Shown: positions 32,514-41,871, numbered from the stretch's first letter. The stretch: 44,161 bases of DNA from Bacteroidota bacterium (GCA_018268135.1 JAFDXD010000094.1:1-44161); one strand, 5' to 3'. Notes: generated from the sequence alone by a model not told the origin. Made by a program: numbers and translations.

Positions 32514-33412
32514 ATGATAATGCAACTTCCTTCAAGAGCCAGCTCTGTATTTTCAAAAACCTCTCTGGCTTCTGTTAAAAAATCATCGAGTTTTTCATAT
32601 TTCGAAGAAAAATGACCAATCAATAAATTTTTCACTCCGGCTTTCTTTGCAATCTCGGCTGCCTGATGTGTAGTAGAGTGGTACCTAGCTGCAGCTCTTT
32701 CGTGCAGGTCTTTAAGGTAGGTGGTTTCATGATAAAGCAGGTCCACATTTTTTACTTTTGGTATAATACTTTCATCATAAATAGTATCGGCACAAAATGC
32801 ATAGCTCTTAGAAGGAGGAGCCGCATTGGTTACTTCTTCATTTGGTATAATGGTCCCTTTTTTTGTGGTATAATCTTTTCCTTTTTGCAACTCGGGGTAA
32901 TATGCCGCCGGAATTTCGTAAGCTTTTGCCCTTTCGGGATTGATGCTCCTCGGTTTTCTTTTTTCTCTAAAGATAAAACCCCAGCAATCTATGCGATGCT
33001 GTACCCTGAAACATTCCACCGATATTTTATTATCATTGGCAATGGGCCCTTCTTCTGATAAAGGATGAAAATATAATTTGTATGGAAGCTCAGAGTTGGC
33101 TGCATCTAACTGTAATTGTATTATTTTATCTAAAGGGGCGGGGGCAAACAGGTGCAAGTCGGCTGTACGGCCTAAAAGCCCTAAACTATTTAATAACCCC
33201 GGCAGGCCAAAATAATGATCGCCATGCAAATGAGATATAAAAATATGGTTGATTTTGCTTCTTTTTATTTTGTACAAAGTCATTTGCTGTTGTGTGCCTT
33301 CGCCACAGTCAATAAGATAGGCCGTATCATTGGTTTGAAGTACCTGAGCTGTAGGGTTTCGTCCATAAGCAGGTATTGCAGAGTTGCTTCCTAAAATAGT
33401 TAATGCCAGCAA
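32510..33412 (-). CDS. rnz: Ribonuclease Z
   Basis: The enzyme trims tRNA 3' ends, which matters here because the window's tRNA genes encode no CCA. The 300-residue short-form metallo-beta-lactamase-fold protein has the zinc motif H61-L-H63-G-D65-H66, the early LIDCGEGTQQQM, and the late YHETTY and HFSSKY segments with the remaining ligands. The start is TTG 33412, which overlaps a TACTTTG sequence, so the exact start is a little uncertain. The STAS gene lies 170 bases upstream on the same strand. Confidence 0.96.
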   Translation of the reverse strand: MLALTILGSNSAIPAYGRNPTAQVLQTNDTAYLIDCGEGTQQQMTLYKIKRSKINHIFISHLHGDHYFGLPGLLNSLGLLGRTADLHLFAPAPLDKIIQLQLDAANSELPYKLYFHPLSEEGPIANDNKISVECFRVQHRIDCWGFIFREKRKPRSINPERAKAYEIPAAYYPELQKGKDYTTKKGTIIPNEEVTNAAPPSKSYAFCADTIYDESIIPKVKNVDLLYHETTYLKDLHERAAARYHSTTHQAAEIAKKAGVKNLLIGHFSSKYEKLDDFLTEAREVFENTELALEGSCIII

Positions 33413-33582
33413 AGTATAGTTTTTTTAGGGTTAATGTATCAGCCTGAAAATGAAATATGCTGTTATTACAAACCTACATGAAATATATGAAACATAAAAT
33501 ACGCCAAATGCGTAAAAGAAAAATTATAGAATTGTTAAGGGCAGTAAATTCGTTTCAGGTTTGGTCAATAAAATCAGCATTC

Positions 33583-33963
33583 TTATTCATCAAATCCATC
33601 CATAAATTCTCTTTCTATTTCTTCCATCTGTACTATGTCCCAGGCTTCACTTTCGGTAGGGGTAGTATTCAATTCTTCGAGCAATTCGGCTTTTTCAAAA
33701 ATTTCTTCTACCTCTGTCTGCATTTCACATACAATAAAGGAAAAGCTTTTTTCATAAAATTGTTGCTGAAGTACTGCAATGGTTTCTGCAGCTTGTATAT
33801 CAATAGCTTTTACATTTTTAAGGTTTAAAATAATATGTGGATTATCTTTACTAGTATAAGAAAGCAACAGATTTTGCAGTTCTTCTGTCATATTAGCAGA
33901 AATATGTTGCTCTTCGGGCGTCAATACGGTAAATTTTTCTTTGGTATCTATTTTGACATTCAT
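33583..33963 (-). CDS. STAS-domain protein lacking the usual phosphorylatable serine
   Basis: The 126-residue protein has a STAS-like fold: an initial beta strand (FTVLTPEEQHIS), helices, ILNLKNVKAID and a later strand FSFIVCE, followed by an acidic tail (about 95-126). In anti-sigma antagonists the loop reads D-S-S-G with a phosphorylated serine. Here it reads D55-I-Q-A58. It is therefore unlikely to be switched by an RsbW/SpoIIAB-type kinase, and no such kinase is near. The gene is divergent from clpC and upstream of rnz. Confidence 0.72.
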   Translation of the reverse strand: MNVKIDTKEKFTVLTPEEQHISANMTEELQNLLLSYTSKDNPHIILNLKNVKAIDIQAAETIAVLQQQFYEKSFSFIVCEMQTEVEEIFEKAELLEELNTTPTESEAWDIVQMEEIEREFMDGFDE

Positions 33964-34118
33964 TGTTATAACTTTAAAGCATTAAATGTAAAATAATGTA
34001 ATTTTTGTATGTGTTGCTTATTTTAAAATCTAATTTTTCAACATATCAACATTTACAGATTCTTTGCAACTAAAGGCATTAAATATTCGTTATTATTGTA
34101 TTAATTAAAACTATCAGC

Positions 34119-36659
34119 ATGGACAATAATTTTTCCACCCAGGTAAAAGAAATAATTGCTTACAGCAGAGAAGAAGCGCTGAGGCTCAATAATGATTTTA
34201 TCGGCACTGAACATTTGGTTTTAGGATTAATAAGGGATGGTGAAAATACCGCTATTAAAATTTTAAAATCGCTTAGCGTAGATTTATATGAATTGCGTAA
34301 AGAAATAGAAATGGCCGTAAAAGATAAAACCGGTAAAAATATTGCAAACATTAACTCTTTGCCATTAACCAAGCAGGCCGAAAAGGTAATAAGAATTACA
34401 GTACTGGAAGCCAAATCTTTAAAAAGCACTTATGTAGAAAGTGAGCATTTAATGCTTTCTATTTTAAAGAATAAAGAAAATATTGCTACGCAAATATTAA
34501 ATCAGTTTGATGTGGACTACGATATTTTTAAAAGCGAGTTAGGCTTTGTAACCAGTAATCCGCCGCAGGCAGAGTTTAATGAAGAAGATGATTTTGATGA
34601 AGAAAAAAAGCAATACGGTCAGCAACGTTCTCAAAAACCAGGCGCCGCTAATCAGCCCAAAACCAAAACCCCGGTGTTGGATAATTTTGGAAGAGATATT
34701 ACAAGGCTTGCAGAGTCAGGATCGTTAGACCCCATTGTAGGAAGAGAGAATGAAATAGAAAGGGTATCGCAAATATTATCCCGCCGTAAAAAAAATAATC
34801 CCATCTTAATAGGGGAGCCCGGAGTGGGCAAAACCGCCATAGTAGAGGGTTTGGCGCTAAGAATTGTACAGCGCAAAGTAAGCCGGGTATTGTTTGATAA
34901 AAGAGTGGTAAGCCTCGATTTAGCTGCATTGGTAGCCGGTACTAAGTACCGTGGTCAGTTTGAAGAAAGGATGAAAGCCATCATGAATGAATTGGAAAAA
35001 AACAGGGATGTTATTTTATTTATTGATGAAATTCATACCATCGTTGGGGCAGGTGGTGCAAGCGGCTCTTTGGATGCATCAAATATTTTTAAACCGGCTC
35101 TGGCAAGGGGCGAACTGCAATGCATTGGTGCTTCTACCTTAGATGAATACAGGATGCATATTGAAAAAGATGGAGCATTAGACAGGCGCTTTCAAAAAGT
35201 ATTAATAGAGCAGCCATCTGTACTGGAAGCAATAGAAATATTAAATAATATTAAAGGCAAGTATGAAGATTACCACAATGTAACCTACAGCCCCGAAGCT
35301 ATAGAAGCATGTGTAAAATTGAGCGACAGGTATATGACAGACAGGCTGCTGCCAGATAAAGCTATTGATGTATTAGATGAAGTAGGCGCAAGAAAGCATA
35401 TTAAAAATATAAATGTTCCCGAAAATATTATAGAGCTTGAAAAAAAGATTGAAGACATTAAGCTTGAAAAAAATAAGGTAGTAAAAAGCCAAAAGTTTGA
35501 AGAAGCCGCTTCATTAAGAGATACAGAAAAGCGCTTGCAGGAAGAATTGGAAAAAGCTAAAACGGATTGGGAAGAAGAAAGTAAAAATAAACGTTACCCT
35601 ATTGCAGAAGAAGATATTGCAGAAGTGGTACACATGATGACCGGCATACCGGTAAAAAGAATGGTACAGGCCGAAACAGACAAATTGCGCCGCATGGCCG
35701 ATGACCTGAAAGGTGCAGTAGTAGGCCAGCAGGATGCAATTTTAAAAGTGGTAAAAGCTATTCAAAGAAACAGGGTAGGCCTTAAAGACCCTAAAAAACC
35801 AATAGGTACTTTTATTTTTCTTGGCCCTACCGGTGTGGGTAAAACGGAGCTTGCAAGAGCCCTTGCCCGCCACATGTTTGATAGCGACGATGCATTGATA
35901 AGGATAGACATGAGTGAATACATGGAAAAATTTACCGTGAGCCGCCTTATTGGCGCCCCTCCGGGATATGTAGGATATGAAGAAGGTGGCCAGCTAACGG
36001 AAAAGGTTAGACGTAAACCATATAGTGTTATTTTGCTTGACGAAATAGAAAAAGCTCACCCGGATATTTACAATATTTTATTGCAGGTGCTTGATGATGG
36101 TATGCTTACCGATGGCCTTGGCAGAAAAGTAGATTTTAAAAATACCATGATTATAATGACCTCCAATATTGGTGTAAGGCAGCTTAAAGATTTTGGAGAC
36201 GGAGTAGGATTTGCAACGGCTAACCGCCTCGAAAACTCTGATGAAAATAATAAAGCCATCATTGAAAAAGCGCTTAAACGCACTTTTAGCCCCGAATTTT
36301 TAAACAGGATTGATGATGTGGTAATATTTAATTCTTTAACAAAAGAAAATATCTTTGAAATAATAGATATTTTAATGAAGGGGGTAATGTTAAGGTTGAG
36401 CAACCTGGGTTTTGTATTAGAGTTAGCGCCGGAAGCTAAAGACTTTATTGCCGATAAAGGATACGATAGCCAGTTTGGCGCCCGGCCTTTGCACAGGGCT
36501 ATACAAAAGTACCTTGAAGACCCCTTAGCAGAAGAAATTTTGAATGCCAATATCAAAAATGGCGATACCGTTGTTGCCGAACTTGATAAAGAAGCAGGCA
36601 AAATTATCTTTCGCTTAAAAGAAGAACCTAAGAAAAAGGAAAGGAAATCGGAAGTTTAA
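34119..36659 (+). CDS. clpC: ATP-dependent Clp protease ATP-binding subunit ClpC
   Basis: This AAA+ unfoldase feeds substrates to ClpP in the cytoplasm. The 846-residue protein has an N-terminal Clp_N double repeat (about 1-140), an acidic and glutamine-rich linker (150-185), a first AAA domain with GEPGVGKT (232-239), and a UVR-type middle segment (KSQKFEEAASLRD) within the M domain. The second AAA domain has GPTGVGKT (569-576), and a ClpB-D2-small domain closes the protein. This layout marks ClpC rather than ClpB or ClpA. No clpP or mcsB is adjacent. The long AT-rich upstream region (33964-34118) separates it from the divergent STAS gene. A strong terminator follows. Confidence 0.97.
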   Translation: MDNNFSTQVKEIIAYSREEALRLNNDFIGTEHLVLGLIRDGENTAIKILKSLSVDLYELRKEIEMAVKDKTGKNIANINSLPLTKQAEKVIRITVLEAKSLKSTYVESEHLMLSILKNKENIATQILNQFDVDYDIFKSELGFVTSNPPQAEFNEEDDFDEEKKQYGQQRSQKPGAANQPKTKTPVLDNFGRDITRLAESGSLDPIVGRENEIERVSQILSRRKKNNPILIGEPGVGKTAIVEGLALRIVQRKVSRVLFDKRVVSLDLAALVAGTKYRGQFEERMKAIMNELEKNRDVILFIDEIHTIVGAGGASGSLDASNIFKPALARGELQCIGASTLDEYRMHIEKDGALDRRFQKVLIEQPSVLEAIEILNNIKGKYEDYHNVTYSPEAIEACVKLSDRYMTDRLLPDKAIDVLDEVGARKHIKNINVPENIIELEKKIEDIKLEKNKVVKSQKFEEAASLRDTEKRLQEELEKAKTDWEEESKNKRYPIAEEDIAEVVHMMTGIPVKRMVQAETDKLRRMADDLKGAVVGQQDAILKVVKAIQRNRVGLKDPKKPIGTFIFLGPTGVGKTELARALARHMFDSDDALIRIDMSEYMEKFTVSRLIGAPPGYVGYEEGGQLTEKVRRKPYSVILLDEIEKAHPDIYNILLQVLDDGMLTDGLGRKVDFKNTMIIMTSNIGVRQLKDFGDGVGFATANRLENSDENNKAIIEKALKRTFSPEFLNRIDDVVIFNSLTKENIFEIIDILMKGVMLRLSNLGFVLELAPEAKDFIADKGYDSQFGARPLHRAIQKYLEDPLAEEILNANIKNGDTVVAELDKEAGKIIFRLKEEPKKKERKSEV

Positions 36660-36684
36660 AAATAAAAAATACAATACTTCGCCA

Positions 36685-36719
36685 TCCCTGTTTGACCACT
36701 CAAACAGGGATATTTTTTT
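36685..36719 (+). terminator. Terminator of clpC
   Basis: A perfect 11-bp stem (36685-36695 with 36700-36710) with a 4-base loop is followed by TATTTTTTT. Confidence 0.93.
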
Positions 36720-36774
36720 AAAAGTACCGGCATTATTTTGATATAGATTTTTTTTAATAGATTTTTGCAGTATA

Positions 36775-37461
36775 ATGGCAAAAAAAATTATCATTACTAT
36801 TGATGGCTGGAGTAGCTGTGGTAAAAGTACTCTGGCAAGGCAACTTGCAAAGTCACTCAACTATGTGTACATAGATAGTGGGGCAATGTATCGGGCTATT
36901 ACCTTATATTTTTTAAGAAATCATACTGACTGGACAGACGAAAAAGAAGTAACAGAAGCCTTGTCAAATATTCACCTTCATTTTGAGTATAACAACAAAT
37001 CTTCACAGTCTGAAATATATTTAAACGATGAGAATGTAGAATATGTAATAAGAGACCTGGTAATTGCAGAAAAAGTAAGTGAAGTGGCCGCTATTGCAGC
37101 AGTGAGGGCATTTGCCGTGGCACAACAGCAAAAAATGGGTGCAAAAAAAGGAATAGTAATGGATGGTAGGGATATTGGCACCACTGTTTTTCCGGGTGCC
37201 GAACTTAAAATATTTATGACGGCAGATATATCTGTAAGGGTTACCCGAAGATACAAAGAGATGTATGCCAAAAACCCAAATATCAGCATAGAAGAAGTAA
37301 AGAATAACCTCGAAATGAGGGACTATATTGATTCAAATAGAGAAGTAAGCCCACTGCGAAAAGCCGATGATGCCATTGTTATTGATAATACTAATTTAAC
37401 TACTGATGAACAACTAAAGCAGGCATTAAAACTGGTGCATGAGGCAGTACCAAATTTGTAA
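36775..37461 (+). CDS. cmk: Cytidylate kinase
   Basis: The enzyme phosphorylates CMP and dCMP with ATP in pyrimidine nucleotide recycling. The 228-residue product has the P-loop GWSSCGKST (11-19), the CMP-binding IDSGAMYRA (33-41), DGRDIGTTVFP and the lid segment RDYIDSNREVSPL. Length and motif order are normal. ATTTTTGC ends 8 bases before the ATG, suggesting a very short leader. It converges on ispH across an AT-rich 60-base gap without a clear hairpin. Confidence 0.96.
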   Translation: MAKKIIITIDGWSSCGKSTLARQLAKSLNYVYIDSGAMYRAITLYFLRNHTDWTDEKEVTEALSNIHLHFEYNNKSSQSEIYLNDENVEYVIRDLVIAEKVSEVAAIAAVRAFAVAQQQKMGAKKGIVMDGRDIGTTVFPGAELKIFMTADISVRVTRRYKEMYAKNPNISIEEVKNNLEMRDYIDSNREVSPLRKADDAIVIDNTNLTTDEQLKQALKLVHEAVPNL

Positions 37462-37521
37462 TCGGGAAAATTATTTTTTGATACACATTTTTAGCAGCAA
37501 TTTTTTTAAAAAAATATTACA

Positions 37522-38760
37522 TTAATTAGTAGAACTGCTTTTAAATGTTTCTATTAATTCTGCAATAGAAATATTTACCTTATAAAAAGACACCAACTTT
37601 TCTATCACTTCATCTACCAGGGCATCGGGGCAACTGGCTCCGCTAGTAATTAATATATTAACAGGTATGCCCGGGGGTAAAAAATTTGGAGTAGTTATTT
37701 CTTTTTTTTGATGCAGGTTAAAATGTGTGATAGATGTTGCATTAAATTTATCGGCATTATTAATAAAATAAGTAGGGAGCTTTTCTTCACATAGCTCTAC
37801 AAGGTGTGAGGTATTGCTGCTATTGTATCCTCCTACAACTATTGCCAGGTCTGCATTTTGGCCAATAAGGCCATATACTGCCGATTGGTTATCGTTGGTA
37901 GCATAGCATAAAGTATCTTTTGTATCTGCAAATCTTTCTTCAATATTATTTTGGGTAAGCTTGTATTTTTCTATCATTATTTGCTTTAAGTAATCGGCAA
38001 TACTTTGGGTATCGCTTGCCAGCATGGTGGTTTGGTTTACCACGCCTATGCGCTGCAAATCTTTTTCAGCATTAAAATTTTCAGAAAGGCGCCCTTCAAA
38101 TTTTTTATAAAATTCATCCCATTGTCTTTCACCCTTTATAAATTTTCCCAGCTCTATTGCTTCTTCCATATTGTTGATTACAACAGTGGCAGTACCGGCA
38201 GCAGCATGAGAAAATGTAGCCCTGGTTTCTTCATGGGTGGGTTTGCCATGCACTATTACGGTGTAATTTTTTTTAGCAATTTGCTCACTACGGTTCCATA
38301 CTTTTTCTACAAAGGGGCAGGTGGTATTATATTTTTCTGTAGTTAATCCTATAGCGTTTAATTTTTTTTCAATATCAAGGGTGGTGCCAAATGCAGGTAT
38401 TAATACAATATCTTCCTTAGTTAATTCATCAAACGAAATAAGTTTATGGCCATTCGTATCCTGCAAAAATTTTACCCCACGGGCTACCAGGTCGGCATTT
38501 ACCTTTGGGTTGTGAATCATTTCGCTCAATAAAAAAATTCTTTTGCCGGGGTTTTCTTCAATAGTTTTAAAAGCAATTTCTATAGCATTTTCCACTCCAT
38601 AGCAAAAACCAAAATGCCTGGCAAGGTATATTTTTAAAGGGCCAAAATCAAGCAGGGTAGGGCTAAAATCTTTTTTCATTTTATCCTGCTGCTTGCGATA
38701 ACTTTTGATTGCAGAAATAAGATGGCTTCTGTAAGTAAATGGAATGGTAAATTGTTTCAT
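37522..38760 (-). CDS. ispH: 4-hydroxy-3-methylbut-2-enyl diphosphate reductase
   Basis: IspH is the last MEP-pathway enzyme, an iron-sulfur reductase making IPP and DMAPP. The 412-residue form is longer than the 316-residue E. coli enzyme. It has about 40 extra N-terminal residues and internal insertions, as I recall for Bacteroidota. The cluster cysteines are C53 (HFGFCYGVENA), C148 (NTTCPFVEKVW) and C285 (DTLCYATNDNQ). HNPKV (83-87) and HGKPTHEET (171-179) are also present. The ATG lies 11 bases past an exact -7 box. Confidence 0.96.
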   Translation of the reverse strand: MKQFTIPFTYRSHLISAIKSYRKQQDKMKKDFSPTLLDFGPLKIYLARHFGFCYGVENAIEIAFKTIEENPGKRIFLLSEMIHNPKVNADLVARGVKFLQDTNGHKLISFDELTKEDIVLIPAFGTTLDIEKKLNAIGLTTEKYNTTCPFVEKVWNRSEQIAKKNYTVIVHGKPTHEETRATFSHAAAGTATVVINNMEEAIELGKFIKGERQWDEFYKKFEGRLSENFNAEKDLQRIGVVNQTTMLASDTQSIADYLKQIMIEKYKLTQNNIEERFADTKDTLCYATNDNQSAVYGLIGQNADLAIVVGGYNSSNTSHLVELCEEKLPTYFINNADKFNATSITHFNLHQKKEITTPNFLPPGIPVNILITSGASCPDALVDEVIEKLVSFYKVNISIAELIETFKSSSTN

Positions 38761-38771
38761 ATTAATGCTTG

Positions 38772-38779
38772 CAAAGGTA
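38772..38779 (-). promoter_or_regulatory. -7 box of ispH
   Basis: On the minus strand this reads TACCTTTG, an exact TAnnTTTG match, 11 bases before the ispH ATG. It is divergent from the box of the GH13 gene. Confidence 0.5.
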
Positions 38780-38835
38780 CAAAGTATTCAAAATGGAAGT
38801 TTGATATTTAATCTGCTTAAAAAGATAATTTCACA

Positions 38836-38843
38836 TACATTTG
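38836..38843 (+). promoter_or_regulatory. -7 box of the GH13 lipoprotein gene
   Basis: TACATTTG is an exact TAnnTTTG match, 22 bases before ATG 38866. An upstream in-frame ATG at 38845 would sit at or before the transcription start, which supports 38866 as the true start. Confidence 0.5.
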
Positions 38844-38865
38844 AATGTATATAAATTTTATATTG

Positions 38866-40242
38866 ATGAAACAAATTGCCGGCATTGCTTTAATTATCTT
38901 AATGATAGGCTGCAACCAGCAAAAGCAAAGTAAAAACACAGATAATACTAAAATGGAAAACACAAGCTTTGAAACGGTAAATTGGGCACATGCCAGTAAT
39001 GTTTACGAAGTAAACCTAAGGCAATACACACAGGCCGGCACTTTTAATGCCTTTGCACAAGAGTTGCCAAGGCTAAAACAAATGGGGGTACAAACCCTGT
39101 GGTTTATGCCCATTACACCCATAGCGCAGTTAAATAAAAAAGGAACCCTGGGCAGCCCTTATGCCTGTAGTGATTATACAGCCACCAATCCCGAGTTTGG
39201 CTCGATTGATGATTTTAAATCATTGGTAAAAAAAGCACATGACCTGGGCTTTAAAGTTATTATAGACTGGGTGGCCAATCATACAGGATGGGATCATGTA
39301 TGGACAAAATCTCACCCGGAATATTACAAAAAAGACAGTACCGGCAATTTTAAAATAGCAAGTGGTATGGATGATATCATAGAATTGGATTATTCAAACC
39401 CGGCTTTGAGAAAAGCAATGATTGATGCTATGGAATTTTGGGTAAAGCAATGCGATATCGACGGATTTAGGTGCGACCTTGCTTTTTGGGTAGAGCTTGA
39501 TTTTTGGAAAGAAGCAAGAACAGCTTTGGAAAAAACTAAAAAATTATTTTGGCTGGGAGAGTTTGATGCCCTTGATAAACCAGAGTACATGCAGGTATTT
39601 GATGCATCCTATACCTGGACCTGGATGCATCAAACAGAGCAGTTTTACAAAGGAAATATTGGCCTTGATTCTTTAAGAAATATTTTAGAGCGATATGATA
39701 CTGCCGGAGGGATTAATAAAATAAAATTGTGGTTTACTACCAATCACGATGAAAATAGTTGGAATGGTACAGAGTATGAAAAATATGGAGATATGGCTAA
39801 AGCGCTTGCTGTATTTAGCTTTACATGGGATGGCATTCCGTTAATATACAGCGGCCAGGAGCTTCCCAATACAAAAAGGTTGCAATTTTTTGAGAAAGAT
39901 GTAATAGCCTGGAATGGCGAATATAAGCTTGCTGATTTTTACAATAGGCTTTTAGAAGTGAGAGAAAAAAATCCTGCATTAAGAACAGGCGATGCAAGTG
40001 CTAAAACAATTTTATTGCATACAGACCAACCTAACAGCATATTAGCATACCTGCGTAAAAATGGCGATAAAGAAGTGCTGGTACTCTTAAACCTAAGTAA
40101 AAATGATCTAACATTTACGCTACAGGAAAACCTGCTGAAAGATAATTATAAAAAAGTTTTTGATGACCAAACAGTACAGAGCTTAAATGGAAAAACAACT
40201 TTTGAGTTGAAGCCCTGGGGGTATGAAGTTTGGGAAAAGTAA
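38866..40242 (+). CDS. GH13 alpha-amylase-family lipoprotein
   Basis: The protein has about 458 residues from ATG 38866. It has a lipoprotein signal (lipobox LMIGC, C16) and a GH13 barrel. The conserved regions are DWVANH (134-139), GFRCD with nucleophile D204, acid/base E232 in FWLGEFDA, and NHD with D295. It acts outside the cytoplasm on alpha-glucans or maltodextrins. The exact specificity is unknown, and no sus-type transporter genes are near. A small C-terminal beta domain follows the barrel. Downstream the sequence changes to the repeat island. Confidence 0.92.
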   Translation: MKQIAGIALIILMIGCNQQKQSKNTDNTKMENTSFETVNWAHASNVYEVNLRQYTQAGTFNAFAQELPRLKQMGVQTLWFMPITPIAQLNKKGTLGSPYACSDYTATNPEFGSIDDFKSLVKKAHDLGFKVIIDWVANHTGWDHVWTKSHPEYYKKDSTGNFKIASGMDDIIELDYSNPALRKAMIDAMEFWVKQCDIDGFRCDLAFWVELDFWKEARTALEKTKKLFWLGEFDALDKPEYMQVFDASYTWTWMHQTEQFYKGNIGLDSLRNILERYDTAGGINKIKLWFTTNHDENSWNGTEYEKYGDMAKALAVFSFTWDGIPLIYSGQELPNTKRLQFFEKDVIAWNGEYKLADFYNRLLEVREKNPALRTGDASAKTILLHTDQPNSILAYLRKNGDKEVLVLLNLSKNDLTFTLQENLLKDNYKKVFDDQTVQSLNGKTTFELKPWGYEVWEK

Positions 40243-40328
40243 GCCATGGGTTGAAAGGTTAGCCATTATTTTTTAATACAATAATGAATAATTTATTCAT
40301 GTCTGCGAGAGTGGGGGGTACAGGAATT
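40243..40328. other. Spacer between the GH13 gene and repeat copy A
   Basis: AT-rich stretch with no gene, hairpin terminator or promoter that I can support. A short G-run (GTGGGGGGTA) lies at 40311-40320 just before the repeat. Confidence 0.5.
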
Positions 40329-40638
40329 CCACGCCGTTGTTGGTATGCGGGGCAGGTAAAGTGGGTTAGCGTACCAACAACATAGCGTGGGCTAAGTAAT
40401 AAATAAAAGTAAAAAATTATAACCCTTATAAAAACGTAACGTTGCTTTTAGCCGTTGCTGTTGTTTCGCTATATTCATTGCCGATAATGAAATAGCATAT
40501 ATTCATCGTTGGGGAAAAACACACAACGATGGAGAGGGATGGAGGGAAGATTGACTAGACCACCAACATCGGAAAATGCACGGATACGCTCTGTACAAAA
40601 GCCAAGCTGCATATCTGCGCCATTGGGAGAAGTGCAGG
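40329..40638 (+). repeat. Structured dispersed repeat, copy A (hairpin plus core)
   Basis: This copy starts with an imperfect inverted repeat of 62 bases (40329-40390). Outer arms CCACGC/GCGTGG enclose inner arms GTTGTTGGTATGC/GCGTACCAACAAC (one G-T pair), and the 20-base loop contains GGGCAGGTAA. A conserved middle follows (TTATAACC, GTTGCTG, GTTTCGCT, AATAGCATATATTCATC). The core is next (ACACACAACGATGG, GATACGCTCTG, GCATATCTGCGCCATTGGG). Within it CATCGTTG (40504-40511) pairs with CAACGATG (40524-40531). The same units recur at 41862-42162, and the core at 43690-43820. It ends about 80 bases before the nuclease gene. Confidence 0.85.
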
Positions 40639-40718
40639 AACTGGAAATACTCACCAACCAACATACAAATCATCACTCGTTTGGGTAAATTAAATTTACA
40701 AATCCTATTTTTATAATT

Positions 40719-41759
40719 ATGGCAAAGCAACAGATTACGAAAGGCTACAAGGAATTTTTTACAGAAATAAAGGAGAAGATATACCAGGCCCAATACGAGG
40801 CGATGAAGCAGGTAAATAAAGACCTGATTAAACTGTATTGGGAAATAGGCAGGAGTATTGTGGAGAAACAGCAAAAACACAAATGGGGAAAGTCTGTGGT
40901 TGAAAACTTATCAGCTGATTTACAAAAAGAGTTTGCAGGGGTGAACGGATTATCGGCAGACAATCTTTGGCGGATGCGCAAATTTTACCTGAATTATAAA
41001 GGTCAGGAAAAACTTGCACCAATGGTGCAACAAATTGGCTGGAGCCATAATGTGGTAATCATGGAGAAGTGCAAAGATTTTTTGGAACGAGAGTTCTATA
41101 TAAAAATGGTTATCAAATACGGGTGGACGAAAAATGTCCTGGTACACCAAGTGGAAGGCAAGAGCTATGAAAAGTTTTTGTTGGGGCAAACGAATTTTGA
41201 TAAGACTTTACCGGAAAAATATAAACATCAGGCAAAGCTGGCCGTAAAAGATGAATACAGTTTTGAGTTTTTAGAATTGGGGGAAGAATACAGCGAACGG
41301 GAATTAGAGTTGGCCATTATGCGGAATATGCGAAAGTTTTTAATGGAAATGGGTGGCGATTTTACATTTGTTGCCAATCAATACAAGCTATCACTGGAAG
41401 AAGATTTTTACATTGATATATTGCTTTATCATCGCAGGTTAAAATCATTGGTAGCGATAGAGTTAAAAACCGGAAAATTTAAAGCAGCATATGCAGGCAC
41501 GATGAATTTATATTTAGCCGTACTGAATGATACAGTAAAACTGGAAGATGAAAACCCATCCATTGGAATTATTGTTTGTAAAGAAAAAAGCCGTACTACG
41601 GTTGAATATGCCTTGAAAGAAATTAATCTGCCGATTGGCGTAACAACCTACAAAGTAACCCCCACTCTGCCGAGAGATTATAAAAAATATTTGCCCTCAC
41701 CTGAAACTATCATCAACAGCCTGGAGGGTATGTTTAATGATTTATCAGAGACAGAGTAA
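40719..41759 (+). CDS. DUF1016/YhcG-family PD-(D/E)XK nuclease
   Basis: The 346-residue protein has an N-terminal DUF1016 helical domain (about 10-150, with LYWEIGRSIVEKQ, LSADNLWRMRKFY and IGWSHNVVIM). The C-terminal nuclease-like domain (about 180-320) has D233 in FYIDILLYH and E248-L-K250 in VAIELKTGKF, the D and E-x-K of the PD-(D/E)XK fold. Such genes are often multi-copy and patchily distributed in Bacteroidota. Their role is unsettled, with links suggested to DNA processing or restriction. Here the gene is bracketed by two copies of a structured repeat, and nothing else is in the unit. It may use the weak promoter elements TTTG and TATTTTTA just upstream. Confidence 0.9.
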   Translation: MAKQQITKGYKEFFTEIKEKIYQAQYEAMKQVNKDLIKLYWEIGRSIVEKQQKHKWGKSVVENLSADLQKEFAGVNGLSADNLWRMRKFYLNYKGQEKLAPMVQQIGWSHNVVIMEKCKDFLEREFYIKMVIKYGWTKNVLVHQVEGKSYEKFLLGQTNFDKTLPEKYKHQAKLAVKDEYSFEFLELGEEYSERELELAIMRNMRKFLMEMGGDFTFVANQYKLSLEEDFYIDILLYHRRLKSLVAIELKTGKFKAAYAGTMNLYLAVLNDTVKLEDENPSIGIIVCKEKSRTTVEYALKEINLPIGVTTYKVTPTLPRDYKKYLPSPETIINSLEGMFNDLSETE

Positions 41760-41808
41760 AGCCTGAGAGTGTCAATAAAGGTTAGCAACAAAGTAAAGCC
41801 AGATAAGT

Positions 41809-41871
41809 CAACGCCGCAACACGGCTTACACCGCCAAAATATAGAGGCGTAGGCGGTGTTGCTCGCCGTTG
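41809..41871 (+). repeat. Inverted repeat just upstream of repeat copy B
   Basis: CAACG..GCAACAC (41809-41822) pairs with GTGTTGC..CGTTG (41856-41871). A nested alternative, ACACCGCC (41828-41835) with GGCGGTGT (41852-41859), uses part of the same sequence. Its 3' arm shares four bases with the next hairpin. It lies 50 bases past the nuclease stop and could act as a terminator-like or regulatory fold, but has no T-run. Confidence 0.6.

Noticed and set aside
34160-36601. Several long open frames opposite clpC
   Set aside because: They mirror the codon pattern of clpC, have no recognisable domains and no promoters.
37495-37520. AT-only palindrome between cmk and ispH as a terminator
   Set aside because: It is a simple T-run next to an A-run and would form only a weak stem.
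40475-40880. Open frames antisense to repeat copy A and the start of the nuclease gene
   Set aside because: They run through the noncoding repeat. The equivalent frames in copies B and C are broken, and substitutions show no codon pattern.
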